A DNA stretch of 47,905 bases from Fimbriimonadaceae bacterium. Its GTDB lineage: Bacteria > Armatimonadota > Fimbriimonadia > Fimbriimonadales > Fimbriimonadaceae. How positions within the stretch are numbered: position 1 is the stretch's first letter; every line of letters begins with the position of its first letter. This document shows positions 26,537-35,132 of this stretch, piece by piece. The position numbers and the translations under genes were made by a program. The notes beneath the pieces were generated by a model. The model had not been told where the DNA came from. It worked only from the letters and a program-made list of their open reading frames with translations, and made no database searches. The DNA lies in the NCBI GenBank assembly GCA_025455775.1, contig JALOLT010000004.1, forward strand, positions 1 through 47,905. The letters are read 5' to 3'.

Positions 26537-26538
26537 AA
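26394..26538 (-). repeat. Tandem direct repeat, unit 2 (rpoB-rpoC spacer)
   Basis: This is the second copy of the unit at 26246. Its GC-rich core (26460-26530) has an extra stretch with a GCCTC/GAGGC hairpin and closes with CCTGCCC/GGGCAGG, a different pairing of the same elements. It directly abuts the rpoB terminator. No transposase or flanking target repeat is seen, so simple tandem duplication is the best reading. Confidence 0.85.
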
Positions 26539-26573
26539 AAAAGAAGGGTGCTGCCTCATTTGAGGCAGCACCC
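26537..26573 (-). terminator. Intrinsic terminator after rpoB
   Basis: GGGTGCTGCCTCA (26546-26558) and TGAGGCAGCACCC (26561-26573) are a perfect 13-bp inverted repeat with a 2-base centre. On the minus strand TTCTTTTTT follows the stem (26537-26545). It begins 30 bases past the rpoB stop. This would end most rpoB transcripts before rpoC. Confidence 0.9.
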
Positions 26574-26602
26574 AGAGTTCTGCTCACAGGCTCGATCTAT
26601 TC

Positions 26603-29600
26603 TCAGCTAAAGAAGCCAACCGAACGAGCGAGACGACCATCGTCTCCGCCAGTCAGTTCGTCCAGATCCTTCAGGCTGAGTTCCTTATTCGCCTTATCTT
26701 CAACCGTCACCTTCAGACAGAGTGAGCGGAGTTCATTCACCAGGATCTTGAAGGATTCTGGGATGCCAGGCTCTTGGATCGTTTCGCCTTTCACGATTGA
26801 CTCGTAGGCTTTTACTCGTCCCATCACGTCATCAGACTTGATCGTCAGGAGTTCTTGCAGAGTGTAAGCGGCGCCATAGGCCTCGAGGGCCCAGACTTCC
26901 ATTTCACCGAACCTCTGGCCACCAAACTGAGCTTTACCACCGAGGGGTTGCTGAGTCACAAGGGAGTAGGGCCCGATGGATCGAGCATGGATTTTCTCAT
27001 CTGCCAAGTGCTCGAGTTTGAGCATGTAGATCGTGCCAACCGTGATTGGGTTTGGCAGTTCGTCTCCTGTCAGTCCGTCACGAACGATTGACTTGCACGA
27101 CTTAGGATCAAGGCCTGCGCGTCGCCACACATTGTGCTGAATGCGCTCCATGATGCCAGAGTAGATCTCAGGTGAAGCAGCATAAGCCGGTCCAGTCACT
27201 TCGGTTGGCTCGTCCAGATCGAAGTCATCGGGGGTCATGGCGATGAGTTCTTCTGTGCTCAAGGTACTCGGAGCCGCTACAATTCGGCTGACTCGCTCGA
27301 GGTTTCCTTGATCAAGGGTTCGCAAGTGAGTCTCGGTTGCTGCAAGGATCTCTTCCAGCGTCGAGTTCGGTCGGAACCGAAGCGAGAGGCCAAGTTCCTT
27401 GGTGGCATAGGCCCGCCAAACCTGAGACCTCATGTGCTCGGCAAGGCGATGGACTTCAGAGAGGATTTCTCCTTCCGTCGCTCCTTCAAAGGCAGGGCAC
27501 ACGTAGCGTACTCCGAGGTGCCGACCCACATAACCCAGGTGGGTTTCCAGGATCTGACCGATGTTCATTCGGCTCGGAACACCCAGGGGGTTCAAAATGA
27601 TATCGACCGGCGTTCCGTCCTGAAGCATTGGCATGTCTTCGACCGGCAGAATGCGCGAAATGACACCCTTGTTTCCGTGGCGACCTGCCATCTTGTCACC
27701 GACCATGATCTTGCGCTTTTGGGCGACAAAAACCTGCACCGTCATGTTCGTTCCGGCCGGCAACTCGTCACCAGGGATCTGGAGGAGAGGCTCTTCGGTT
27801 CGGTCACAGATCAGGCGGTCTCGCTTCTTGGACTCCTTGTAGATGTAGTTGATCGTCGGACTCAGGTACTTGAAGCGGCTGAAGACCTTCACGTCGACAA
27901 CGGTTCCCTTTTCACCGTGGGGAAGGGTCAGCGAAACGTCTCTGGTTTCTTCTGCCTTCTTACCAAAAATGGCGATGATCAGTCTTTCCTCCGCGGTCAT
28001 TTCGGTTTGACCCTTGGGGGCGACCTTTCCGACCAGGATGTCCTCGGGGCGAACCTCGGCTCCGATGCGGATGATGCCGTTCTCGTCGAGATCCTTCAGA
28101 GCGTCTTCTCCGACGTTCGGGATATCGCGGGTGATTTCTTCTGGCCCTAGCTTGGTGTCAACTGCCTCCGACTCATGGCGCTCGATGTGGATCGAGGTGA
28201 AAACATCGTCCTTCACAAGCCTTTCGCTCAGGAGGATTGCGTCTTCATAGTTGTAGCCACCCCAGGGCATAAAGGCAACGACGAGGTTCTTGCCAAGGGC
28301 GAGGCGTCCCGTATCACAGTTCGCTCCGTCGGCCAGAGCGTCTCCCGCCAAAACCTTTTGGCCTGGGAAGACGACTGGTCGGTGGGTAAAGCAGGTCGAC
28401 TTGTTCGATTGGTAGAGGTGGAGCAGGCGGTAGTGATCTTCTGTTCCATCTTCAGCCGTGATCACGACTTCTTCGGCTGTGACGTGCTTGATTACTCCGT
28501 CACGCTTTGCCACGACTGCGGCACCACTGTCAACGGCAGCTCTGGCCTCATGGCCAGTACCGACGAGCGGAGCGTCCGAGCGAAGGCACGGCACTGCTTG
28601 GCGTTGCATGTTCGCACCCATCAGAGCGCGGTTAGCATCGTCGTTTTCCAGGAACGGAATCAGCGAGGTTGCGACCGAGATAATCTGAACCGGCGAAACG
28701 TCCATCAAGTCCACTCTCAGGCGCGGAACGGTCGGATAGTTTGCGCCTCCGAACTGTCGGTCACCACCAGGGCAGCGAACAGTGACTCGCTCGTTGAGGA
28801 TGAGGCCATTCTCATCCAGCTTTGTGTCAGCCGGAGCGATCCGCATGAAAAAGTCTTCTTGGGCAGTCAAGTAAACGACGTCGTTGGTCACCACTCCTTC
28901 CACCACCTTTCGATAGGGGGTCATGATGAACCCGAACTCGTCAATCCGACCGTGGGTTGTGAGCTGGCTGATCAGACCAATGTTCGGACCTTCTGGCGTT
29001 TCAATCGGGCAGATCCGGCCGTAGTGAGATCGGTGGACGTCGCGGACTTCCAGTTTCGCGGAGTTGCGCTGCAAACCACCCGGGCCAAGGCTTGAGAGAC
29101 GACGCTTGTTTGTGAGCTCGCTCAGGGGATTGGTTTGATCCATGAAGGTGCTGAGCTGGTTGGAGCTAAAGAAGCTCTTGATGCTCGCACTCACTGGCTT
29201 AACACTAAGGATGATGCTTGGCAGGAGGTTTTCCTGATCAGCCGAGGTCATTCTTTCCCGAGCAACCTTTTCCATTCGGACAAAGCCCAGTCTCAGCTGA
29301 CTCTGCAAAAGTTCGCCGACGCTTCGGACTCGTTTGTTGCGCAGGTCGTCAATGTCGTCGTGATCTTGTTCCTTGCGGAGGTATGGCCCCATCCCGAGGA
29401 GGGTTTGGGTCAAGTCGTCGCTCGTCAGGTTGCGGATCGTGAGAGGCACGTTCAGGCCGAGCCTCTGGTTCAAGAACCTGCGACCGACTTTACCGAGGTC
29501 GTAACGCCTCATGTCAAAGAAGAGGCTGTAAACCAACTGGCGGGCAGCATCTTCGTTGGCCGCTTCTCCTGGCCTCATTCGCTTAAAGATGTCGAGGATC

Positions 29601-30622
29601 GCTTCGCGAGTGTTCCCAGTTTTGTCAGCCGCGAGAGTAATTTCAATGTGGGGTTCAAGGTAGAGAACGTCGATCTTTTCAAGCTCTAAGGCAGCAATCT
29701 TGACAGCGGTCTCGTGCTCAATCTTCTCCAAGGCACTGACAATTACCTTTGTTCCTTCCCGGATTTCCTCCAGAGGACGGCACCCTTCGAGTTCCAGGAC
29801 GCCTGGCTTTTCCAAAGTCTTTTCTGTGCCGAAGGCCCAATACATGTCTTCGGTCGTGCCGAGCGGCGATTCGACGTGAACGACTATCGCCTTTTGTTCG
29901 TCAGAAAGGCCAGCCATCACCTTGCTCGAGATGATCGCTCCTTTATCGAGCAAAACCTCACCTGTATCAGGGTCACCCACAGGATCGACCAGCTTCTTGT
30001 GCAGGCTCTGTCCGAGAGGTTGCATCTGGCGATCTCGCCCCCGCTCGAAGCCATGGAGCGCCTTTATGAGCTGGGTGATCGGGAGCTTCTTGGTTTGGCT
30101 GATTTGGGTGTTGACAACTTGGTTTGCGTCGTTTTCGACTTCCAACCACGGGCCTTCCATCGGGATGATCCGGGCTCTTACGATCATCTGCATGGAGTTA
30201 TCGACGTCTTCTTCGAAATAGATACCAGGGGAGCGAGAAAGCTGGCTCACGATAACCCTTTCTCGGCCGTTGATGACGAAGGTTCCCTTGTCGGTCATGA
30301 GAGGCAAGTCGCCCAGATAGACTTCCGACTCGATAACCTCTCGTTCTTTGCCTCCGAAGCGGACAATTGCCTTAATCGGGGCTTCGAAGGTCATGTCTCG
30401 ATCTCGGCTTTCTTCGAGGGAGTACTTCGGTTCACCCAACACGAAATCAGAAAATTCGATATAGTTCGTTTGTGTGAAGTCCCAGATGGGGGAGAACGTT
30501 TTGAAAAGCTCGGGAAGTCCTTCTTCAAGGAACCACCGGTAACTATTCAGTTGCAGCTCGATCAGGTTGGGAACCTCAAGGGATCGTCCGATCTTCTTGA
30601 GGGAAGGTTGAATAACTCTCAT
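26603..30622 (-). CDS. rpoB: DNA-directed RNA polymerase beta subunit
   Basis: RpoB is the second-largest polymerase subunit and carries the rifampicin pocket. The ATG at 30622 (MRVIQPSLKKIGRSLEVPNLIELQ) has GGAG four bases upstream; the longer frame from 30670 adds a non-conserved 16 residues and lacks a Shine-Dalgarno. The 1339-aa protein has LMTDKGTFVINGRERVIVSQL, the rifampicin region QLSTFMDQTNPLSELTNKRRLSSLGPGGL, GRICPIETPEGPNIGLI, MPWGGYNYEDAILLSERLV, MVGDKMAGRHGNKGVISRILP and the C-terminal GGKAQFGGQRFGEMEVWALEAYGA. In the rifampicin cluster, residues matching E. coli 513 and 526 are Thr492 and Asn505 instead of Gln and His. The promoter upstream is not resolved. Confidence 0.97.
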   Translation of the reverse strand: MRVIQPSLKKIGRSLEVPNLIELQLNSYRWFLEEGLPELFKTFSPIWDFTQTNYIEFSDFVLGEPKYSLEESRDRDMTFEAPIKAIVRFGGKEREVIESEVYLGDLPLMTDKGTFVINGRERVIVSQLSRSPGIYFEEDVDNSMQMIVRARIIPMEGPWLEVENDANQVVNTQISQTKKLPITQLIKALHGFERGRDRQMQPLGQSLHKKLVDPVGDPDTGEVLLDKGAIISSKVMAGLSDEQKAIVVHVESPLGTTEDMYWAFGTEKTLEKPGVLELEGCRPLEEIREGTKVIVSALEKIEHETAVKIAALELEKIDVLYLEPHIEITLAADKTGNTREAILDIFKRMRPGEAANEDAARQLVYSLFFDMRRYDLGKVGRRFLNQRLGLNVPLTIRNLTSDDLTQTLLGMGPYLRKEQDHDDIDDLRNKRVRSVGELLQSQLRLGFVRMEKVARERMTSADQENLLPSIILSVKPVSASIKSFFSSNQLSTFMDQTNPLSELTNKRRLSSLGPGGLQRNSAKLEVRDVHRSHYGRICPIETPEGPNIGLISQLTTHGRIDEFGFIMTPYRKVVEGVVTNDVVYLTAQEDFFMRIAPADTKLDENGLILNERVTVRCPGGDRQFGGANYPTVPRLRVDLMDVSPVQIISVATSLIPFLENDDANRALMGANMQRQAVPCLRSDAPLVGTGHEARAAVDSGAAVVAKRDGVIKHVTAEEVVITAEDGTEDHYRLLHLYQSNKSTCFTHRPVVFPGQKVLAGDALADGANCDTGRLALGKNLVVAFMPWGGYNYEDAILLSERLVKDDVFTSIHIERHESEAVDTKLGPEEITRDIPNVGEDALKDLDENGIIRIGAEVRPEDILVGKVAPKGQTEMTAEERLIIAIFGKKAEETRDVSLTLPHGEKGTVVDVKVFSRFKYLSPTINYIYKESKKRDRLICDRTEEPLLQIPGDELPAGTNMTVQVFVAQKRKIMVGDKMAGRHGNKGVISRILPVEDMPMLQDGTPVDIILNPLGVPSRMNIGQILETHLGYVGRHLGVRYVCPAFEGATEGEILSEVHRLAEHMRSQVWRAYATKELGLSLRFRPNSTLEEILAATETHLRTLDQGNLERVSRIVAAPSTLSTEELIAMTPDDFDLDEPTEVTGPAYAASPEIYSGIMERIQHNVWRRAGLDPKSCKSIVRDGLTGDELPNPITVGTIYMLKLEHLADEKIHARSIGPYSLVTQQPLGGKAQFGGQRFGEMEVWALEAYGAAYTLQELLTIKSDDVMGRVKAYESIVKGETIQEPGIPESFKILVNELRSLCLKVTVEDKANKELSLKDLDELTGGDDGRLARSVGFFS

Positions 30623-30806
30623 ATCGCTCCGAAGCAGGCTTGGGACTCTCCAAGATACCAGCGAAGGCACAGATTTCCTGAATTTTTTCTGTCCTGGTTA
30701 GGCCCAAAATTCAGCCAGGCAAAAAAACAGGGACTTATAGACTAGTCAGCTAAGATCGCCAGAAAATTTTTTGGGCAGGAGGGAGGATTGGCAGAGAGAA
30801 CCAGCC

Positions 30807-31124
30807 CTACTGCCCAGTCAGACGCGCCTGAATCTGCTCAGCAGCTGAAGGGGGAGCGACAGGGTTCGCCATCAAAGAAGCCTGGCCGATTCTCTGCTCG
30901 GATCTCAACTGCTCCACCGCCAAAGCCTGACTCGTCACCAGTTCCCGCAGTTGGGCGATCTCGTACCGCAGGGCCTGGAGTTCAGAGTTTTCCGCCACAT
31001 TGTGAGCATTATTGGCATGGATGATCTCCGCCATCCTCCTTTGGTGAGCCGTCAGAATCGCGACGATTGGGATGCACAACGCAACGATGGGAATGAGGAT
31101 TGCAATCGATGAAGGATCAAACAT
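30807..31124 (-). CDS. Small membrane protein with coiled coil, unknown function
   Basis: The 105-aa product has one N-terminal transmembrane helix (SSIAILIPIVALCIPIVAILTAH, residues 5-27). A predicted coiled coil follows (EIIHANNAHNVAENSELQALRYEIAQLRELVTSQALAVEQLRSEQ, about 33-77) and then a Pro/Ala-rich tail. The layout resembles the phage-shock protein PspB or other short membrane-coil proteins, but conserved PspB residues are lacking, so no family is assigned. TAGGAG lies eight bases before the ATG. It is transcribed toward rpoB. Confidence 0.65.
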   Translation of the reverse strand: MFDPSSIAILIPIVALCIPIVAILTAHQRRMAEIIHANNAHNVAENSELQALRYEIAQLRELVTSQALAVEQLRSEQRIGQASLMANPVAPPSAAEQIQARLTGQ

Positions 31125-31244
31125 TTTAAAGACTCCTAAGCCTAAAACTGATGAACTTTAAGAAAAGATGCGGAGGTAGTTCCAAATTCTCACGGATGGG
31201 TTCAAGAAATTGCCAACCCAGACGCAACGATCGTTAACAGCAGA

Positions 31245-31961
31245 TTATATCCTCTGCAAGAGGGTGATTGCCTCTCTTACGTCAAACCTACCTTCGTAGA
31301 TCGCTTTCCCCACGATCACTGCTTCGCAGCCGATCTCGGCTAACGCTGGAAGATCGCTCAGAGCAGATACTCCTCCACTTGCAACGACGGGAATCTCAAG
31401 CCCCTCTACCATGCGCCTGGTTGCTGCATAGTTTGGCCCCTGCAACTTGCCGTCCGTCGCGATATCGGTAAAGATCACCCGAGGTGCGCCCAGGGACGCC
31501 ACTTTTTGAGCAAAGGCAAGACCATCCCACTCTGTGTCATCGCTCCATCCCGAGACAGAGACTTTGCCGTCTCTGGTATCGATGGCAGCGACGAGTCTCT
31601 CTCCATACTGGGCAAAGGATTCTGCCGCCCATTCCAAATTCTTCACGAGGCGTGTCCCCAAAATCGCCCTTCCCACTCCAGTTTCCAAAACGCGCTCGAG
31701 GTTCTCTTCTCGAATGCCGCCACCGAACTCGATCTTGGCAGGAACTGCGCGACAGAGCTTTTCGAGGAGTTTGAGGTTCACTACATCCCCTGCCTTAGCC
31801 CCATCCAAGTCGATTATATGAATCCACTCGGCACCAGCATCAACGAAAGACTGTGCCACGGAGATTGGGTCTTTTTCGTAGACTGTTTTGCGAGAGTAGT
31901 CCCCTTCGGTGAGGCGAACACAAGCTCCGTCAATGATGTCGATTGCAGGGATCAGGAACAT
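31245..31961 (-). CDS. hisA: ProFAR isomerase (histidine biosynthesis)
   Basis: HisA, a (beta-alpha)8 barrel, isomerises ProFAR to PRFAR in histidine synthesis. The 238-aa protein from ATG 31961 reads MFLIPAIDIIDGACVRLTEGDYSRKTVYEKDP, with catalytic Asp8 in PAIDI. Also present are EFGGGIREEN, AAIDTRDGKVSVSGW (second catalytic Asp, in IDTRDG), FTDIATDGKLQGPN and PVVASGGVSAL. The frame is open further upstream to 32081, but that part lies inside hisH and is not HisA-like. It overlaps hisH by 10 bases. Confidence 0.96.
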   Translation of the reverse strand: MFLIPAIDIIDGACVRLTEGDYSRKTVYEKDPISVAQSFVDAGAEWIHIIDLDGAKAGDVVNLKLLEKLCRAVPAKIEFGGGIREENLERVLETGVGRAILGTRLVKNLEWAAESFAQYGERLVAAIDTRDGKVSVSGWSDDTEWDGLAFAQKVASLGAPRVIFTDIATDGKLQGPNYAATRRMVEGLEIPVVASGGVSALSDLPALAEIGCEAVIVGKAIYEGRFDVREAITLLQRI

Positions 31962-32545
31962 GAGAGAAAGTTTTTCAGGATTGTTAGTCCGACCGAGCCA
32001 GACTTCTCCGGGTGAAACTGGGTTGCCCAGACGTTTCTGCGGCAGATGGCAGCAGGAAATCGGACGATGTAGTCGGCCCAAGCTGCCACCGAAGCCTCGT
32101 CGTCACATTCCGTGTAGAGGGAATGCACAAAGTAGACGTGATCCCCTGGCACAACTCCTTCCAAGAGTGGGTTTTGGGTGGGTTGCAGGGGACTCCACCC
32201 CATGTGAGGAACCTTGAGGCCGCGATCCTTGGGAAAGTAGACCACTCTTCCTGGGAGCAAGCCGAGTCCCTCGTGGTAGCCAAACTCATCGCTCGACTCG
32301 AAAAAAAGCTGCTGCCCAAGACAAATCCCGAGAATTGGCACTCCGTCCTCTGCCATCTTGCGAAGATCCCCAGCAAGGGGGCGAAGGTTCTCCATCGCTG
32401 CCGCGAAGGCCCCGACTCCTGGCACGATGACTTTCGTGGCCCCCGCGAGGCTGGAACTGATCGTGACGGGACTACCTAAAGCAGCACAGGCCTTTTCGAC
32501 ACTGCGGAGATTCCCCATGCCGTAGTCGAGAAGGAGACTGCTCAC
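31952..32545 (-). CDS. hisH: Imidazole glycerol phosphate synthase, glutaminase subunit
   Basis: HisH releases ammonia from glutamine and channels it to HisF. The 197-aa class I amidotransferase has YGMGNLRSVEKA, PGVGAF, the nucleophile Cys75 in GICLGQQLFF, and FHPEKSG with the catalytic His and Glu. The partner hisF is not in the window. Its start overlaps hisB by four bases (ATGA) and its end overlaps hisA by ten. Confidence 0.95.
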   Translation of the reverse strand: MSSLLLDYGMGNLRSVEKACAALGSPVTISSSLAGATKVIVPGVGAFAAAMENLRPLAGDLRKMAEDGVPILGICLGQQLFFESSDEFGYHEGLGLLPGRVVYFPKDRGLKVPHMGWSPLQPTQNPLLEGVVPGDHVYFVHSLYTECDDEASVAAWADYIVRFPAAICRRNVWATQFHPEKSGSVGLTILKNFLSCS

Positions 32546-33144
32546 AGTTGACCTTTCGTGCTACTGACTCCCTTGCGATCCACTTTTCGTGTCGCGTGGT
32601 GGAGAGCAATCCCGACACCCTTGAAAATCGCTTCGCAAAGGTGATGGTCGTTGAAGCCAGAGACCTTCTGAACGTGGAGATTGAGCGCCCCATGAATGGC
32701 CAGGGCGTGGAAGAATTCGCGAACATTCTCGGTTGCCATTCCCCCAATCGACTCCCGCGCAAAGGGGACATCCCAGCCAAGGTAAGGGCGTCCACTGAGA
32801 TCAATCGCGACCAAAACCAGGGAATCGTCCATTGACGTATGGTTGCTGGCAAATCGAGCAATCGCGCCACTGTCCACCAAAGCCTTTCGAATGCAGTGAC
32901 CCAGGGCGATGCCAACATCTTCCATCGTGTGGTGGTCATCCACCATCAGGTCACCCTCGGCTTCGATCCCCAGATCGACCATCCCGTGGAAGGCGAGTTG
33001 GTGAAGCATGTGATCAAAGAAATCAAGGCCAGTGCTGACGTCAGCACGGTTGCCTCCATCCAAATCCAGGACGCAGTGAACCTTCGTCTCCCTCGTCTCG
33101 CGATCAAATTCAGCGTATCGGACTCCTGGTGCACCTTTGCTCAT
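32542..33144 (-). CDS. hisB: Imidazoleglycerol-phosphate dehydratase
   Basis: HisB dehydrates imidazoleglycerol phosphate to imidazole acetol phosphate, using two Mn ions. The 200-aa monofunctional enzyme shows DFFDHMLHQLAFHGM, DDHHTMEDVGIALGH, FFHALAIHGALNLHV and FNDHHLCEAIFKG, containing the His/Glu ligands. There is no N-terminal HAD phosphatase domain, unlike the E. coli bifunctional form. It is the first gene of hisB-hisH-hisA, and about 90 bp separates it from the divergent sucD. Confidence 0.96.
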   Translation of the reverse strand: MSKGAPGVRYAEFDRETRETKVHCVLDLDGGNRADVSTGLDFFDHMLHQLAFHGMVDLGIEAEGDLMVDDHHTMEDVGIALGHCIRKALVDSGAIARFASNHTSMDDSLVLVAIDLSGRPYLGWDVPFARESIGGMATENVREFFHALAIHGALNLHVQKVSGFNDHHLCEAIFKGVGIALHHATRKVDRKGVSSTKGQL

Positions 33145-33237
33145 CTCTTTGTCTTTTGGTTATGGCACGATTCCGCCCGAGATACCAGGGGAGTCCCTCT
33201 GTTTCTGAGGTCTCAGCGGTAGACTCCCGGCTCACAT

Positions 33238-34125
33238 ATGTCCATTCTGGTCAACAAGAACAGCAAGGTAGTCGTCAGCGGTATGACAGGTCGCGAGGGC
33301 AGATTTCACACCGAGCAAATGATCCACTACGGCACCAATGTTGTCGCAGGCGTCACGCCTGGCAAGGGTGGGCAAGAGCTTTTGGGTGTTCCGATTTTCA
33401 ATAGCGTCCAAGAAGCTGTTGATCGAACAGGGGCAGATGCCGGCCTGATCTTCGTCCCGGCGCCCTTTGCTGCCGATGCGGTTTTGGAATATGAAGGCGC
33501 AGGAGTACCCTTCGTCAGCTTGATCACAGAGGGGGTCCCTATCAACGATATGATCAAGGTAGCAAACAAACTCAAGGCTGGCGGCAAGACTCGCCTTCTG
33601 GGTGGCAACTGCGCAGGGATCATCACCCCCGGCGAGTGCAAGATGGGAATCATGCCAGGACACATCTTCACGCCTGGGCCGATCGGAATGGTCAGTCGAT
33701 CTGGAACCCTGACTTACGAAGTGGTGTGGGAGATGACCAGGGCCGAGCTGGGTCAGACAACCTGCGTTGGAATCGGTGGCGACCCGATCCCAGGAACCAG
33801 GTTTAACGAAGTTCTGGAGATGTTCGAAAACGACCCAGAAACCAAGGCAGTGGTGATGATCGGCGAGATTGGGGGCACCGACGAAGAGGCAGGAGCGGAG
33901 GTCATCAAGAGAATGACCAAGCCAGTTGTCGCCTTTATCAGTGGTCGCACTGCGCCTCCCGGCAAGCGGATGGGTCACGCAGGAGCGATTATCAGCGGGA
34001 AGCTTGGAACTGCCCAAAGCAAGGTTGATGCCCTACTCGCAGCAGGGGCGACCGTGGCAGACGCAACGAGTGAGGTTCCGGAACTCCTCCGGAAAGCTCT
34101 TTCGAAAGTCGGCGTAAGCGTCTGA
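33238..34125 (+). CDS. sucD: Succinate-CoA ligase (ADP/GDP-forming), alpha subunit
   Basis: The alpha subunit of succinyl-CoA synthetase binds CoA and forms the phosphohistidine intermediate of the TCA-cycle reaction. The 295-aa protein begins [27 protein letters not shown], contains [68 protein letters not shown] and the active His247 in [10 protein letters not shown]. The sucC partner that usually lies next to it is absent here. A TAGACT box lies 12 bases before the ATG. The homologous alpha chain of malate-CoA ligase (MtkB) is an alternative name, but nothing nearby supports that pathway. Confidence 0.92.
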   Translation: MSILVNKNSKVVVSGMTGREGRFHTEQMIHYGTNVVAGVTPGKGGQELLGVPIFNSVQEAVDRTGADAGLIFVPAPFAADAVLEYEGAGVPFVSLITEGVPINDMIKVANKLKAGGKTRLLGGNCAGIITPGECKMGIMPGHIFTPGPIGMVSRSGTLTYEVVWEMTRAELGQTTCVGIGGDPIPGTRFNEVLEMFENDPETKAVVMIGEIGGTDEEAGAEVIKRMTKPVVAFISGRTAPPGKRMGHAGAIISGKLGTAQSKVDALLAAGATVADATSEVPELLRKALSKVGVSV

Positions 34126-34210
34126 TCATTTCTGGGTGGCGGAGCAAGGGTCTCGAAGACCCCTCTGGTCGTGGGGCTCGAAGGCCCAGCTATCCTCAGG
34201 ACGCAGGGGC
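34126..34210. other. Short spacer with two small hairpins
   Basis: Between the convergent sucD and the small gene at 34211-34558 are GGGTCTCGAAGACCC (near 34149) and GGGGCTCGAAGGCCC-like stems (near 34171). Both are compact hairpins without a following T-run. They could act as weak terminators for one or both genes. Confidence 0.4.
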
Positions 34211-34558
34211 CTAACGCCTCTCAAGCGAAGCAAGGGCAGCCCGAATCGCCTCTAGTTCCTTGCTATAAGCCCAAAAGGCAAAGGATCCATAAACCACGTT
34301 CTCATTCGACTCTGGCCGCTTGACATCTTCCCATGCCAGGGAGACTTCATCCCCTTTCAACGTCACTACATTTGACTTCTTCTGCGAAAACACTCTATCA
34401 CCCAGTCCTATCATTGAAAAACAAAACACTCGCGTGCCCCCGGAGTCGCCCTTTCCCTGAACGGCCTTCCGGCTTAACTCCCATTTAACAACACTTTCTC
34501 CTTGTTCTGCGCTGCGATGTTTAACAGGTTTTTCCCTGAACGGTGCTGGCACTCTCAT
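34211..34558 (-). CDS. Small protein of unknown function, 115 aa
   Basis: No family was recognised. The product begins MRVPAPFREKPVKHRS, lacks a signal peptide or membrane helix, and has a short Trp-containing region (VSLAWEDVKR, FAFWAYSKELEAIRAALASL) that could be helical at the C-terminus. Codon use looks normal for the region. Its start is 13 bp from the divergent HD-domain gene, so the two share a promoter region. The start is not supported by a good Shine-Dalgarno, and a shorter form is possible. Confidence 0.45.
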   Translation of the reverse strand: MRVPAPFREKPVKHRSAEQGESVVKWELSRKAVQGKGDSGGTRVFCFSMIGLGDRVFSQKKSNVVTLKGDEVSLAWEDVKRPESNENVVYGSFAFWAYSKELEAIRAALASLERR

Positions 34559-34559
34559 T

Positions 34560-34571
34560 CATAATCGGGGA
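34560..34571 (+). promoter_or_regulatory. -10 box for the HD-domain gene, leaderless
   Basis: CATAAT at 34560-34565 lies six bases before the ATG at 34572. This is leaderless spacing. No convincing -35 is seen (CTGAAC about 20 bases upstream is weak). The bases just before the ATG (CGGGGA) could also serve as a poor Shine-Dalgarno. Confidence 0.4.
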
Positions 34572-35132
34572 ATGGCAACAGGGCTCGACCTATCCCACGC
34601 GCTTCAGTTTGCCGCAGAGAAACACGCCGGGCAATGGCGAGATGGTGATCATCCCCTTCCTTACATAGTTCACCCTGTCGAAGTGGTCACTTTTCTAAGG
34701 CGAGTGGGTGATGTGACAAGCCCAGTGATACTCTGTGCCGCAGCCCTCCATGATGTCTTAGAGGACACAAACTGCCAACCGGAAGAAATTGTCGAAGCCT
34801 TTGGGTCGGACGTCCTGCGTCTCGTCCGGGAAGTGACCAGAGAAGAACCAACCGAGGAACAGAAGGAAGGTCTGACAAGCCAGGAGGTCTGGGAAATCCG
34901 AAACGAGATGCTTCGAAATGAAATCCAGAGAATGTCCCGCGATGCCAGAATGATTAAGCTGGCTGATCGGATCAACAATCTCGACGAGGCGATCGCGACG
35001 AGGAGCGATAAGAGCCTGCAACGATACATTCGACAATCGGAGATGATCCTCGCCGCCATTCCCGAATCAACCCACCCTGCTCTATGGCGCGAGCTCAAAA
35101 AGCAGATCACCAGAGCAAAGAAACGAAAATGA
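34572..35132 (+). CDS. HD-domain protein, (p)ppGpp hydrolase-like
   Basis: The 186-aa protein is a single HD domain resembling the hydrolase half of SpoT/RelA and small alarmone hydrolases (MESH1/SAH). Key motifs are AEKHAGQWRDGDHPLPYIVHPVEV (first His), LHDVLEDTNCQPEEI (HD plus Glu-Asp) and KLADRINNLDEA (last Asp and Asn). There is no synthetase domain, TGS or ACT domain. It should cleave ppGpp or a related nucleotide 3'-pyrophosphate, but the substrate is inferred. The ATG overlaps nothing upstream, and its stop overlaps the next gene's ATG by four bases (ATGA), so the two are coupled. Confidence 0.82.
   Translation: MATGLDLSHALQFAAEKHAGQWRDGDHPLPYIVHPVEVVTFLRRVGDVTSPVILCAAALHDVLEDTNCQPEEIVEAFGSDVLRLVREVTREEPTEEQKEGLTSQEVWEIRNEMLRNEIQRMSRDARMIKLADRINNLDEAIATRSDKSLQRYIRQSEMILAAIPESTHPALWRELKKQITRAKKRK

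Noticed and set aside
26246-26538. Tandem repeat as an insertion sequence or CRISPR
   Set aside because: No transposase, no terminal repeats with target duplication, and only two units with no spacer logic.
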